Position numbers and translations under genes: made by a program. DNA of 64,000 bases. Origin: an uncultured Clostridia bacterium (GTDB lineage Bacteria; Bacillota; Clostridia; UBA1381). Position 1 is the first letter of the stretch, and the number at the start of each line of letters is the position of its first letter. The notes beneath the pieces are model-generated. The model did no database searches and was not told where the DNA came from. It saw nothing but the letters and a program-made list of their open reading frames with translations. Below, piece after piece: positions 19,354 to 28,662 of this stretch. The stretch spans positions 31,898 to 95,897 of the forward strand of contig CALXWJ010000082.1 in the NCBI GenBank assembly GCA_944392335.1, in the 5' to 3' direction.

Positions 19354-19385
19354 AATCATAACTGCGGACAAGCCCCTATTGAATA
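19354..19385 (-). repeat. Dispersed repeat, collapsed short form
   Basis: Read on the minus strand: ATTCAATAGGGGCTTGTCC running straight into GCAGTTATGA. Both family ends are joined at a single CTTGTCC, as expected if the interior between the two CTTGTCC copies were lost. Confidence 0.75.
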
Positions 19386-19455
19386 ATGCCTGTACAAAAC
19401 CATTTATTATGCGCCTATCCTCACAATGTAATAATTTATTTTACCTTTAATAAAA

Positions 19456-21915
19456 TTATTTTATCGCTTTTAAATGCCATATTTTATCGTTATATTCCTT
19501 TATTGTTCTGTCGCTTGAAAAATACCCCGCGCAAGCTGTATTCATTACAGCTTTTTTGTACCACTCGTCTTTGTTCCGATACAGCTTTGACAGATTTTCC
19601 TGCATCTTACAGTAATCTTCAAAATCCCTCAGTACCATATAAACATCGGGAGTTCCGTAATCGCCGAACAATAATGTCTGATATAGATCTCTGAACATTT
19701 GAGAATTGCCGTTAGAAAATTCTCCGTTTATAAGCTGTTCCAAAACCTGTCTTAATGCTCCGTTGAAAGAATATATATCTTTTACTTCCTCCGAATTGTT
19801 ATACTTAAATCTTGCATTTACTTCTTCTGTTTTCAGACCGAAAATAAATATGTTATCCTCACCCACCTGCTCAAGCATTTCGACGTTTGCTCCGTCCAAG
19901 GTACCTATGGTTAATGCGCCGTTAAGCATAAACTTCATATTACCGGTTCCCGACGCTTCCTTACCTGCCGTTGATATCTGCTCTGAAATATCAGCTGCTA
20001 TTGTAAGCTTTTCAGCTGTTGACACACCGTAGTTTTCCAAAAACACTACCTTTATCCGTCCCTTTATTCTCTCGTCGTTGTTTATCTTTTCGGCAACATT
20101 ATTGATCAGCTTTATAATAAGCTTCGCCCTTGCATATCCCGGAGCTGCTTTTGCTCCGAAAATATATGTTTTTGGATAATAATCCATATCCGGATTTTCG
20201 ATCAGCTTATTATATTCTGCCATAATATGCAACACATTCATCAACTGCCGTTTATATTCATGAAGCCTTTTAGCCTGAACATCAAATATTGATTCGGGAT
20301 CGATATCGATATTATTATGCTCCTTGATATATTCTGCAAGATGAATTTTATTTTTTTGCTTGATTTTACGAAATTCCTCACAAAATTCCTTGTCTTTTGC
20401 ATACGGAACAAGTTTTTTCAGCTCATCGTAATTTTTCAGCCATTTATCTCCTATTTTAGAAGATATCAGCTCCGTAAGCTCCGGATTACAATTTGCGATC
20501 CATCGTCTGAAGGTTATCCCGTTCGTAATAGAATGAAATTTTTTCGGATTCAGTCTGTAATAATCGGCAAATATATCGGATGTCAAAATTTTTGTATGAA
20601 GTTTGGAAACGCCGTTTATCGCAAAACAGCTGTACAGACAAATATTTGCCATATTTACTTTATTGTCTGCGATGATCGCCATATACTTATGCTTTGCCGG
20701 GTCATTGGGATATACGCACTCAAGATAGTCCATCAGACGTCTGTTCATTTCCTTAACAAGCATTGCAATTCGAGGTAATATCTTTTCAAACATGTCGAGC
20801 GGCCATTTTTCCAAAGCCTCACTCATAATTGTATGATTTGTATATGCAAATACTCTTTGAGTAATATCCCATGCATCATCCCACGATAGACCTTTATCGT
20901 CAAGCAGTATCCTCATCAATTCCGGGATCGCGAGAGTAGGATGTGTATCATTGATATGAATACAAGCTTTTTCGGGCAGCTTTTTCCAATCATATCCGTA
21001 TCTTTTTTCAAATTCCCGTAAAATCCATTGAATGGTAGCAGATACCAGGAAATATTGCTGTTTCAGTCTGAGTTCTTTCCCTTCAATATGATTATCCTCC
21101 GGATACAGTACCTTTGAAATCACTTCCGCAAGCTGTTTTTCTTCGACTGCACGTACATAATTACCGCTGTTGAATTCCGACATATTCATATTGTTAGGTG
21201 ATTTTGCCGACCATAATCTCAATTTATTCACAATTTTTGAATTATAACCTACCAACGGTACGTCATAAGGCATAGCAAGAATTGTATGTGCGTTTTCGTA
21301 TCTTACATAGAAACGTCCGTCATGCCAATCGGTATATACCTGCCCTCCAATCTTTACTTCAACGGTTTCTTCCGGACGCGGCACTTCCCACGCATTTCCG
21401 TCTTCAAGCCATGTATCAGGCAATTCCGTCTGATACCCGTCTACAATTTTCTGTCTGAACAATCCGTATTCGTACCTGATGGTACATCCGTACGCCGGCA
21501 AGTCAAGGGTCGTCAAAGAATCAATAAAGCACGCAGCAAGCCTGCCCAATCCGCCATTTCCCAAGCCTGCGTCATTTTCAAGTTCGGCAATATCCTCTAA
21601 ATTGTATCCCAAAGAATTTAACACATTTTTGTATTCGTCGGTCATCATCAAATTTAATATATTTGTCGTAAATAATCTGCCCATCAAAAATTCAAAAGAC
21701 AGATAGTAGAGCTTTTTAGAGCCCTCTTCCTTTACCTCTTTATGTGATACTGCCCATTTTGACATTATCCTGTCTCTTGCGGTAAGGGCGCAGGCAGTAT
21801 AAACCATTTTCGGTGTGGCATCTTCCATCACCTTTCCGAAATGGCGCGAAACTTTTCCTATGATCTCAGCTCTTAACGCTTCTTCATTCGCTGTAAGTTT
21901 TAACTTTTTCTCCAT
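19456..21915 (-). CDS. glgP: Glycogen/starch phosphorylase
   Basis: GT35 enzyme releasing glucose 1-phosphate from alpha-1,4-glucans with pyridoxal phosphate. Visible are LGNGGLGRLAACFIDSLTTL near residue 118, RRWIANCNPEL, and the PLP-lysine block EASGTGNMKFMLNGALTIGT around residue 660. 819 residues is normal. The start ATG follows AGAAAGG. It lies directly downstream of glgA (208 bp apart, same strand), so storage-glucan synthesis and breakdown sit together. Confidence 0.96.
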   Translation of the reverse strand: MEKKLKLTANEEALRAEIIGKVSRHFGKVMEDATPKMVYTACALTARDRIMSKWAVSHKEVKEEGSKKLYYLSFEFLMGRLFTTNILNLMMTDEYKNVLNSLGYNLEDIAELENDAGLGNGGLGRLAACFIDSLTTLDLPAYGCTIRYEYGLFRQKIVDGYQTELPDTWLEDGNAWEVPRPEETVEVKIGGQVYTDWHDGRFYVRYENAHTILAMPYDVPLVGYNSKIVNKLRLWSAKSPNNMNMSEFNSGNYVRAVEEKQLAEVISKVLYPEDNHIEGKELRLKQQYFLVSATIQWILREFEKRYGYDWKKLPEKACIHINDTHPTLAIPELMRILLDDKGLSWDDAWDITQRVFAYTNHTIMSEALEKWPLDMFEKILPRIAMLVKEMNRRLMDYLECVYPNDPAKHKYMAIIADNKVNMANICLYSCFAINGVSKLHTKILTSDIFADYYRLNPKKFHSITNGITFRRWIANCNPELTELISSKIGDKWLKNYDELKKLVPYAKDKEFCEEFRKIKQKNKIHLAEYIKEHNNIDIDPESIFDVQAKRLHEYKRQLMNVLHIMAEYNKLIENPDMDYYPKTYIFGAKAAPGYARAKLIIKLINNVAEKINNDERIKGRIKVVFLENYGVSTAEKLTIAADISEQISTAGKEASGTGNMKFMLNGALTIGTLDGANVEMLEQVGEDNIFIFGLKTEEVNARFKYNNSEEVKDIYSFNGALRQVLEQLINGEFSNGNSQMFRDLYQTLLFGDYGTPDVYMVLRDFEDYCKMQENLSKLYRNKDEWYKKAVMNTACAGYFSSDRTIKEYNDKIWHLKAIK

Positions 21916-22053
21916 ACTTATATACCTTTCTGTATTAATTTAATTATTACTGCTTTTCTTTTAAATCGGAGCAACGCTCCATCAAGCTTGTTTGAAATGC
22001 GGCTTGAAAACGTTGCAACCGGCAATAGGAGCGTTAGCCCCTCAGCGTTTCAT

Positions 22054-22132
22054 CGGGAGATTATAACTACCACAGAAATAATGAATGGAACCCGCCTCCG
22101 ATAACGGCGAAGGACATCTTTTCTTAGGTTAT
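22054..22132 (+). repeat. Decayed 3' half of the dispersed repeat
   Basis: GGGAGATTATA, then GGAACCCGCCTCCGATAACG and GCGAAGGACATCTT are recognisable as the hairpin 2-3 portion of the 150-bp repeat. The 5' part is replaced by unrelated GC-rich sequence, including GGAGCAACGCTCC near 21967. It lies in the glgA-glgP gap. Confidence 0.5.
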
Positions 22133-23977
22133 TATCTTTTTCTCTGTCGTTTTTTCTTCCTGTATCAAGGCCGGTGTTTCTTTTTCCTTTTTTGCGGCGG
22201 TTTTCTTTGCCGTTGCCGAAGATGCCTTATTTGCCGCTGATTTTGCACCGTTCTTTTTTGCCGGCGTCTTTTTCTTTTCCTGTTCGGTCTGTGTTAAAGA
22301 AATTTGTTTTTTCTCCTTGGTTTTTGTATCGGTTTTAATATCTTCCTTTTGTGTCTTTCCAACTGCTTTCTTTTTTGGTCTTTCATCGATTTCTTCCAAT
22401 ACTTTTTCTTCCTCTTTTACTCTGGTCGAACGCTTTGCGGCAGGTTTCTTTATACTTTTTTCTTTTTTTCCCTCCGATATCTTATCTTCTGCTTCCGTTA
22501 TGCTTTCCTCTTTGTTTTTTTCTTCAGGCTTTTTATATTCAATCCCTGTAATTTCAGAATACATTTTAATATACTTCTCCGCCGAAATGCTCCATGAATA
22601 ATCGGCAGACATTGCCTGCTTAACAAGCTTTTGCCATACCGTTTTATTATCATAATAAACCTGCATCGCATATTTTATAACATGGAACATGTCATTTGAA
22701 TTAAAGTTTGCAAAAGAAAATCCTGTTCCCTCGCCCGTATATTCGTTATAAGGAATAACAGTATCCTTTAATCCACCCGTTTCACGAACAATCGGGAGAG
22801 TTCCGTATCTCATTGATATTATCTGAGACAATCCGCACGGCTCAAACAATGAAGGCATCAAAAACGCATCACACCCTGCATATATTTTATGCGACATCTC
22901 ATTAGAAAAATATATATTTGCAGAGACTTTATCCGGATATTTCCATGCATAGTGCCTGAAAAGATTCTCGTATTTTTCCTCTCCGGTCCCCAATACTATG
23001 ATCTGCATACCGCCTTCACACATACGTTCAATTGCCGCTGCGATCAGATCAAATCCCTTTTGCTCGGTGAGACGTGAAACGATTCCTACCGTAAATATGT
23101 TTTCGTCTATAGGAAGATTAAGAATTTTTTGAAGTTCTGTTTTATTCTTCTTTTTCTTATCAACAAAATTTGAAATATTATAATTTTCAAATATATTATT
23201 ATCTGTTTCGGGATCCCATTCTTTGTAAGAAATACCGTTCACAATACCTACAAGATCATTTTTCCTTGCACTTATTATTCCCGACAATCCTTCGCCGTAC
23301 TGTTCTGTCTGAATTTCACTTGCATAGCTTTCCGATACGGTCGATATCTTTGTCGCATATACCAAGCCCCCTTTTAAAAGGTTTGCATCTTTATAATACT
23401 CAAGTTTGTCTTCTGTAAAATAATAGTCTCCTATGTTCATGAAATCCTTGATTTTGTCTAAATTCCATCTGCCCTGGAATTTCAAGTTATGAATAGTCAT
23501 AACGGTTTTTATACCGCGGTAAAAAGGATTATCAAGAAAAGTGTCAAGGAATACAGGAATCGCGGCAGTCTGCCAATCGTTGCAGTTAATAACATCAGGT
23601 CTAAAATCCAAAGACGGAAGCAATGACAAAACAGCCTTTGAAAAGAAAATAAATTTCTCGCAGTCCAAATGAATATAATCATATGGTTTATCGCCGTTAA
23701 AATAAAATTCATTATCTACGAAATAAAATATACATCCGTCATGCTCAAGTTTTTTTACGCCGCAGTATTGTCTTCTCCAGCCTATATCAATATAAATATG
23801 TGTGATATATTCCATTTGATCCTTAAAATGCTGCGGAATTGATTTATAAAGCGGTATTATTACTCTTGCATCTATTCCCTTTTCCTTTAATGCGGGAGGA
23901 AGAGAACCTGCAACGTCACCCAATCCTCCTGTTTTTGCAAAAGGAGCCGCCTCAGAGCTTGCGTACAATATGTTCAT
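22124..23977 (-). CDS. glgA: Glycogen synthase with lysine-rich C-terminal extension
   Basis: GT5 ADP-glucose alpha-1,4-glucan synthase. The N-terminal KTGGLGDVAGSLP (residues 15-27) is the ADP-glucose binding loop, and FEPCGLSQIISMRYGTLPIV near 377-396 is the C-terminal active-site block. The catalytic core ends near residue 480, the usual family length. About 135 further residues are dominated by Lys, Glu, Ala and Thr, with histone-H1-like pieces such as KKPAAKRSTR and KKTPAKKNGAKSAANKASSA. This tail is probably disordered. The stop lies at the left edge of repeat-derived sequence. The start ATG follows AAAGGTTGG. Confidence 0.94.
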   Translation of the reverse strand: MNILYASSEAAPFAKTGGLGDVAGSLPPALKEKGIDARVIIPLYKSIPQHFKDQMEYITHIYIDIGWRRQYCGVKKLEHDGCIFYFVDNEFYFNGDKPYDYIHLDCEKFIFFSKAVLSLLPSLDFRPDVINCNDWQTAAIPVFLDTFLDNPFYRGIKTVMTIHNLKFQGRWNLDKIKDFMNIGDYYFTEDKLEYYKDANLLKGGLVYATKISTVSESYASEIQTEQYGEGLSGIISARKNDLVGIVNGISYKEWDPETDNNIFENYNISNFVDKKKKNKTELQKILNLPIDENIFTVGIVSRLTEQKGFDLIAAAIERMCEGGMQIIVLGTGEEKYENLFRHYAWKYPDKVSANIYFSNEMSHKIYAGCDAFLMPSLFEPCGLSQIISMRYGTLPIVRETGGLKDTVIPYNEYTGEGTGFSFANFNSNDMFHVIKYAMQVYYDNKTVWQKLVKQAMSADYSWSISAEKYIKMYSEITGIEYKKPEEKNKEESITEAEDKISEGKKEKSIKKPAAKRSTRVKEEEKVLEEIDERPKKKAVGKTQKEDIKTDTKTKEKKQISLTQTEQEKKKTPAKKNGAKSAANKASSATAKKTAAKKEKETPALIQEEKTTEKKIIT

Positions 23978-24187
23978 AATATTACCAACCTTTCTGTGCC
24001 GTAATACCTTTGATTTTCCATACGGCTTATTTTTTTAAAGCATACGTTTAAATATTTAACTGAGGTTTCAGTGTTTAATCATGTATAGTGCCGCAGTAAA
24101 GGCATAAATAAAAATCCATCTCATGAAAAAACACAAGCATTAATACTTTATTGGGATTATTTTGAATATCATCATATCGTCATAATT

Positions 24188-24216
24188 ATTTTATATTATT
24201 TTTTTTAATTTGTCAA
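24188..24216 (-). promoter_or_regulatory. Putative glgA promoter
   Basis: Minus-strand TTGACA (24216-24211), a 17-bp A-rich spacer and TAAAAT (24193-24188), leaving a leader of about 205 bases before glgA. The 604-bp gap 23978-24581 otherwise holds the trxB terminator and repeat copy D. Confidence 0.55.
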
Positions 24217-24370
24217 TTTTTCATCAACCCTAAAAAAATAAAGTGTGTAATTTAACTATCTGACACCGTTTATATCGTTTACATTTATATATTTTCAATA
24301 ATGTATTTTTCCCATTATTATGTGAAAAAAGGCGAATTTTGGCTGAACCGGTATTAATTTTCCAAAAGAA

Positions 24371-24400
24371 AAATTACGGCCGGGGATACAGCCGTAATTT
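24371..24400 (-). terminator. Terminator distal to trxB
   Basis: Arms AAATTACGGC (24371-24380) and GCCGTAATTT (24391-24400), with a T-run on the minus strand (TTTTTC). Repeat copy D lies between the trxB stop and this hairpin. Confidence 0.7.
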
Positions 24401-24414
24401 TTAAAAACCGTTTT

Positions 24415-24566
24415 TTCAATAAGGACTTGCCCCGTTATTCAACGAGGGCAAAAACGCTGTATAGCCGCGCTGTAATCAGCGGGAGATCATACACACACTG
24501 ATTGCGGTTATGTCCCCCCGCCGCCGATTACGGCGAGGGGGGGGACAACATGTGCGCGGTTATAAT
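24415..24566 (+). repeat. Dispersed structured repeat, copy D
   Basis: Starts TTCAATAAGGACTTGCCC within a T6 run and ends ACATGTGCGCGGTTATA. The end sequence (GTGCGC) is like copy H and unlike the CTTGTCC type. Hairpin 3 is long and GC-rich (CCCCCCGCCG to CGGCGAGGGG). Confidence 0.8.
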
Positions 24567-24581
24567 TAAAACAGCTTTTAT

Positions 24582-25493
24582 TTATCCGTTAATATAGTTG
24601 ATGGCTGACGTTGCCGCAACGGCCCCGTCGGCAGCTGCGGTAACAATTTGTCTCAGCGGCGTATTTCTTACATCTCCCGCCGCGTATAATGCCGTTATGT
24701 TCGTTTCCATTTTTTCATTCGTTTTTATAAAACCATTCTCATCAAGCTCTACATATTTTCCGGCAAGCTCCGACTTTGGTATTATTCCTACGGCAATAAA
24801 TATTGCACTCACCGGTATATTCGTTTTTTTACGTGTTTTTTTATTTATTATTTCTATATTGTTAACAGTAGTGTCCCCATCTATTTTTGTAACCTCCGAA
24901 TCCAAAACAAAATTGATTTTTTTATTTTCCTTTGCTCTCTCAACAAGAGTTGGAACCGCACGAAATTTATCACGCCGATGTATCAAAGTTACACTCTTTG
25001 CAAACCTTGCAAGATACAACGCGTCTTCAAACGCCGTATTCCCTCCGCCCGCAACCGCAACGTCCTGACCTTTAAAAAACGCGCCGTCACAGGTCGCGCA
25101 ATAAGAAACGCCTACACCGTAAAACCTATCCTCGCCTTCAACACCCAGCTTTTTCGCAGACGCTCCCGTCGCAAAAATAACAGTCTTTGTCAGATAACGG
25201 TTTTTTCTTGTTTCTACAGTCTTTATCCGGTCATTGAGCCCCAATATGTTCTTTGCCGTTTCAGTTGTAAATTCTACATCAAATTTTTCGGCATGCTTTT
25301 TCAATCTTTCGGAAAGCTCTGCACCGCTGGGATTATCATCTACCGCAGGATAGTTGTCAACCTCATAGGTATAATTCATTTGTCCGCCATAGCTCGTTCC
25401 CTCCATGACAAGTGTTTTCATTCCGCTTCTTCCCGCATAAATCGCAGCTGACAACCCAGCCGCTCCTCCGCCGATAATAATTATATCATACAT
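24582..25493 (-). CDS. trxB: Thioredoxin reductase
   Basis: FAD enzyme reducing thioxoredoxin with NADPH. The FAD-binding GGGAAGLSAAIYAGRSG lies at residues 8-24. The redox pair is Cys132/Cys135 in SYCATCDGAFF. The NADPH motif is GGGNTAFEDALYLA, and the C-terminal FAD block is ALYAAGDVRNTPLRQIVTA. Length 304. The start is ATG 25493 after CGGAGGATAAAA; the longer frame to 25532 has no support. It lies alone on a transcript with its own promoter; no trxA is adjacent. Confidence 0.95.
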   Translation of the reverse strand: MYDIIIIGGGAAGLSAAIYAGRSGMKTLVMEGTSYGGQMNYTYEVDNYPAVDDNPSGAELSERLKKHAEKFDVEFTTETAKNILGLNDRIKTVETRKNRYLTKTVIFATGASAKKLGVEGEDRFYGVGVSYCATCDGAFFKGQDVAVAGGGNTAFEDALYLARFAKSVTLIHRRDKFRAVPTLVERAKENKKINFVLDSEVTKIDGDTTVNNIEIINKKTRKKTNIPVSAIFIAVGIIPKSELAGKYVELDENGFIKTNEKMETNITALYAAGDVRNTPLRQIVTAAADGAVAATSAINYING

Positions 25494-25600
25494 TTTTATC
25501 CTCCGATCTGCCGCATTTATCCAACGGCTCATTTACTGTCAAAAAACAAAATTAATCATGTTTTTATTGTTTATTTGTAAAATTCTTATGATCAGTAACT

Positions 25601-25629
25601 ATTATATACCAAATCTCTGTTTAAAACAA
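25601..25629 (-). promoter_or_regulatory. trxB promoter
   Basis: Minus-strand TTGTTT (25629-25624), a 17-bp spacer and TATAAT (25606-25601). The upstream TGG makes it near an extended -10. Confidence 0.65.
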
Positions 25630-25645
25630 GTATAAAAAAAATTTA

Positions 25646-25674
25646 TTTACAAATTGCCGCTTTTATGATAAAAT
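25646..25674 (+). promoter_or_regulatory. Promoter of the DUF975-like gene
   Basis: TTTACA (25646-25651), 17 bp, TAAAAT (25669-25674); divergent from the trxB promoter, with the -35 boxes 16 bp apart. Confidence 0.6.
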
Positions 25675-25707
25675 AATGATATCAAATAAAATGTATGGAG
25701 AAAAGTT

Positions 25708-26505
25708 ATGTTTGACAGAGCCGAATTAAAATCAAATGCGAAAGAAATTCTAAAAAAAGAAAATACATATTGGATAAGCTTTGCGGTATGTCTTCTGGTT
25801 TTTGCAATATCAAACGGCGTTTACGCATTTTATTCAAATATTAATGTCCGATTTTCAATAGAGGACATAATTAATGCAAGCAATGATCAGCTGTTGTCCT
25901 ATATGCCGGTATTAGCACCCATCATTCTTGGATTTTTAATTCTTCAGTTTGCTGTAAATATATTTCTTTTTATGCCGCTGACAGTCGGTAAAAACCGGTT
26001 TTTCATAAAATCCGCAAAAGGTGACAATTCATTTTCCGGTATCTTTGAGATTTTTAAAAGCGAATGCTATATTAATGTTGTAAAAATCATATTTTTAAAA
26101 CATTTGTATCTTTTCTTTTGGAGTTTGATTTTTATAATTCCATATATAGTATTATGCGCTGCTGTATATATTTTAAGAATAAATATATCATATATTTTTA
26201 TTGCCTTTTTCGGGTATATTCCGTTAATCATGAAATATTATTCGTATTTTATGATTGAATATATCGTTGCGGAAAATCCGAAAATATCGAAAAAGGACGC
26301 TTTTGAACAAAGTAAAAGGATGATGCAGTCATACCGCTTTAAAACCTTCGGGCTTCAGCTTTCCTTTGTCGGATGGATGATCCTCGGTCTGCTTCTTTGC
26401 GGAATTGGTACATTGTTTGTCAGTCCATATATGGAAGCGACCATGACACAGCTGTATTTCTATCTAAAAAACAAAGAAAATAAATATGATATATGTTACG
26501 AATAA
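25708..26505 (+). CDS. DUF975-like integral membrane protein
   Basis: 265 residues with about five hydrophobic segments (near 22-42, 70-95, 130-152, 158-180 and 222-246). The N-terminal RAELKSNAKEILKKENTYW resembles the start of DUF975 proteins, which share a conserved basic amphipathic N-terminus before the first helix. The segment VAENPKISKKDAFEQSKRMM in the last loop also fits that family. Function is unknown. A plain ribosome site GGAGAAAAGTT precedes the ATG. It is monocistronic as far as can be seen. Confidence 0.75.
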   Translation: MFDRAELKSNAKEILKKENTYWISFAVCLLVFAISNGVYAFYSNINVRFSIEDIINASNDQLLSYMPVLAPIILGFLILQFAVNIFLFMPLTVGKNRFFIKSAKGDNSFSGIFEIFKSECYINVVKIIFLKHLYLFFWSLIFIIPYIVLCAAVYILRINISYIFIAFFGYIPLIMKYYSYFMIEYIVAENPKISKKDAFEQSKRMMQSYRFKTFGLQLSFVGWMILGLLLCGIGTLFVSPYMEATMTQLYFYLKNKENKYDICYE

Positions 26506-26521
26506 TTTTATAAAAAACATA

Positions 26522-26550
26522 TTGATTATTTATTGTTGATGTGATAGAAT
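26522..26550 (+). promoter_or_regulatory. Promoter of the eda-kdgK pair
   Basis: TTGATT (26522-26527), a 17-bp spacer with TG before the -10, and TAGAAT (26545-26550), about 55 bp before the eda start codon. Confidence 0.6.
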
Positions 26551-26605
26551 ATTAAATTGTATGATTAAGCATTATTTTTATAAATATACAGAAAGGGAGA
26601 TAATT

Positions 26606-27247
26606 ATGGATAAAGAAAAGGTACTTACCAAGCTTACCGACGCAGGTCTGGTTGCGGTTGTTCGTGCAAATAACGCTGATGAGGCAATAAGGATTGCGGA
26701 TGCATGCTTAGAAGGCGGATGTCCCTCCATTGAGCTGACATTTACTGTTCCTGGTGCACATAAGGTCATTGAAGCTCTTGCCGCAAAATATACCAACGGC
26801 GAAATGCTTTTGGGTGCAGGTACCGTTTTGGATGCAGAAACCGCAAGAACGGCGATCTTATCAGGTGCAAACTACATAGTAAGCCCCGGATTTAACCTTG
26901 AAGCGGCAAAGCTATGCAACCGTTACAGATTACCTTATTTACCCGGATGCATGACAATTACCGAGGTGTTGACAGCCATGGAAGCAGGAGCGGACATTGT
27001 TAAAATTTTCCCGGCCGATCTGTTCGGTCCCAAAATTATAAAAGACATCAGAGGTCCGCTGCCGCATGCCAAAATGATGCCTACCGGAGGAGTCGACATA
27101 TCAAACGTTGATCAATGGATAAAAGCCGGCGCCGTTGCTGTTGGCGCTGGTTCATCTCTTACGGCAGGAGCTAAAACAGGCGACTATGCAAAAATCACCG
27201 AAACAGCCAAAGAATTTATAAGAAGGATCAAAGAGGCAAGAGCGTAA
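26606..27247 (+). CDS. eda: KDPG/KHG aldolase
   Basis: Cleaves 2-keto-3-deoxy-6-phosphogluconate to pyruvate and glyceraldehyde 3-phosphate in the Entner-Doudoroff and uronate pathways. The class I aldolase barrel shows GGCPSIELTFTVPGA near 33, LGAGTVLDAE near 67, YLPGCMTITEV near 112, the Schiff-base lysine in DIVKIFPADLFGP near 132, and PTGGVD near 158. Length 213. The start is ATG 26606 after GAAAGGGAG; the longer frame to 26561 covers the ribosome site. It is followed by kdgK, so the pair makes and uses KDPG. Confidence 0.95.
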   Translation: MDKEKVLTKLTDAGLVAVVRANNADEAIRIADACLEGGCPSIELTFTVPGAHKVIEALAAKYTNGEMLLGAGTVLDAETARTAILSGANYIVSPGFNLEAAKLCNRYRLPYLPGCMTITEVLTAMEAGADIVKIFPADLFGPKIIKDIRGPLPHAKMMPTGGVDISNVDQWIKAGAVAVGAGSSLTAGAKTGDYAKITETAKEFIRRIKEARA

Positions 27248-27313
27248 CCTTTATTGGGTCATATTTTCTTTTTAGCAATCGGAAAATATATAAATTTGAA
27301 AGGAATGTTTTAA

Positions 27314-28345
27314 ATGGCAAAAATCGTTACAATGGGAGAAATAATGCTTCGGCTGTCAACTCCCAACAATGAAAAGTTTATTCAGGCAGATGAATTTGAT
27401 GTATGCTACGGCGGCGGTGAGGCTAATGTTGCCGTATCTTTGGCAAACTACGGTCATGATGCCGAATTTATTACAAAAGTCCCCAAAAATCCGATCGGCG
27501 ACTGTGCGGTTGCCGCATTGAGAAAGCTTAATGTTGAAACAAAGCATATTGCAAGAGGCGGCGAAAGATTAGGTATATATTTCCTGGAAACAGGCGCCGC
27601 TATGAGAGCTTCAAATGTTATATACGACAGGGCTCATTCATCGATTTCAACGGCTGCTGCTTCGGATTTTGATTTTAATGAAATTTTTGAAGGCGCCGAC
27701 TGGTTTCATTTTACCGGTATCACACCTGCCATATCCGATGCTGCCGCGGAATTAACACAAGCCGCTTTAAAAGCCGCAAAAGCAAAAGGGATCACAGTAT
27801 CCGTGGATCTGAATTTCAGAAAGAAATTATGGTCAAGCGAAAAGGCTCAAAAGATTATGACAAACCTTATGCAGTATGTTGATATTTGTATTGGCAATGA
27901 AGAGGATGCGGAAAAGGTTTTGGGATTTAAACCGGGCAATACAGATGTTACAAGCGGCGAATTGGAGCTGGCGGGCTACAAGGATATATTTGAACAAATG
28001 GTTGAAAAATTTAATTTTAAATATGTCATCAGCTCACTTCGTGAAAGCCACTCAGCTTCCGATAACGGATGGTCCGCATGTATTTATTCGAGAGATACAA
28101 AAGAGTTCTATCATTCAAGAAAATACAGGATAACACCTATTGTTGACCGTGTCGGCGGAGGCGATTCTTTTGCCGGCGGCGTTATATGCGGTTTTGTTGA
28201 CGGCAAAAACTTCAAAGACGCTTTGGAATTCGGCGTCGCAGCATCCGCATTAAAACATACTGTTCCCGGTGATTTTAACCTTGTTTCAAGAGAAGATGTC
28301 GAAAACCTTGCCGGGGGCGACGGTTCGGGCAGAGTTCAAAGATAA
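27314..28345 (+). CDS. kdgK: 2-keto-3-deoxygluconate kinase, PfkB family
   Basis: Phosphorylates 2-keto-3-deoxygluconate to KDPG, the substrate of the adjacent aldolase. PfkB signatures: GGGEANVAVSLANYG near residue 33-47 and DRVGGGDSFAGGVICGF near 277-293 with the catalytic aspartate. 343 residues. The ribosome site is GAAAGGAATG. The two-gene unit suggests pectin or uronate degradation, although no uronate isomerase or lyase is in this window. Other PfkB sugar kinases cannot be excluded by sequence alone, but the pairing is strong evidence. Confidence 0.92.
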   Translation: MAKIVTMGEIMLRLSTPNNEKFIQADEFDVCYGGGEANVAVSLANYGHDAEFITKVPKNPIGDCAVAALRKLNVETKHIARGGERLGIYFLETGAAMRASNVIYDRAHSSISTAAASDFDFNEIFEGADWFHFTGITPAISDAAAELTQAALKAAKAKGITVSVDLNFRKKLWSSEKAQKIMTNLMQYVDICIGNEEDAEKVLGFKPGNTDVTSGELELAGYKDIFEQMVEKFNFKYVISSLRESHSASDNGWSACIYSRDTKEFYHSRKYRITPIVDRVGGGDSFAGGVICGFVDGKNFKDALEFGVAASALKHTVPGDFNLVSREDVENLAGGDGSGRVQR

Positions 28346-28443
28346 AATTTTGGTATATTTTACGAATACTTGGGATAGAATACATATGTATAACACAGAT
28401 CATGTGTTGTCATATACCCTTTTATCATATATACCACCAAAAA

Positions 28444-28494
28444 AAGACTGCAGTAAATGAACATGTTATGTTCTTGCCGCAGTCTTGCTTTTTT
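28444..28494 (+). terminator. Terminator after kdgK
   Basis: Arms AAGACTGC (28444-28451) and GCAGTCTT (28479-28486) followed by GCTTTTTT. Repeat copy E begins 11 bp after the T-run. Confidence 0.75.
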
Positions 28495-28504
28495 GATCTG
28501 TTCT

Positions 28505-28652
28505 TTCAATAAGTTCTTGCCCCGCCATTCAGCAATGACAATAGCACGGCTGTTCGGCGCCGTGTTCGGTGAGAGATAATTGCTATCACACCGATAACGG
28601 ATATGGGACTTTCCGCCTAAAGAAGCAAAAGATGTCTTATCCCCAGTTATAC
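28505..28652 (+). repeat. Dispersed structured repeat, copy E
   Basis: TTCAATAAGTTCTTGCCCCG at the 5' end, TCTTATCCCCAGTTATAC at the 3' end. Hairpin 2 is CGGTGAGAGATAATTGC to ATCACACCGA, changed in sequence but still foldable. With the terminator it fills the 317-bp gap 28346-28662. Confidence 0.75.
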
Positions 28653-28662
28653 GGATAGATAT

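Noticed and set aside
22304..22601. Phe/Leu-rich open frames on the plus strand
   Set aside because: Shadows of the Lys/Glu-rich tail of GlgA; no ribosome site.
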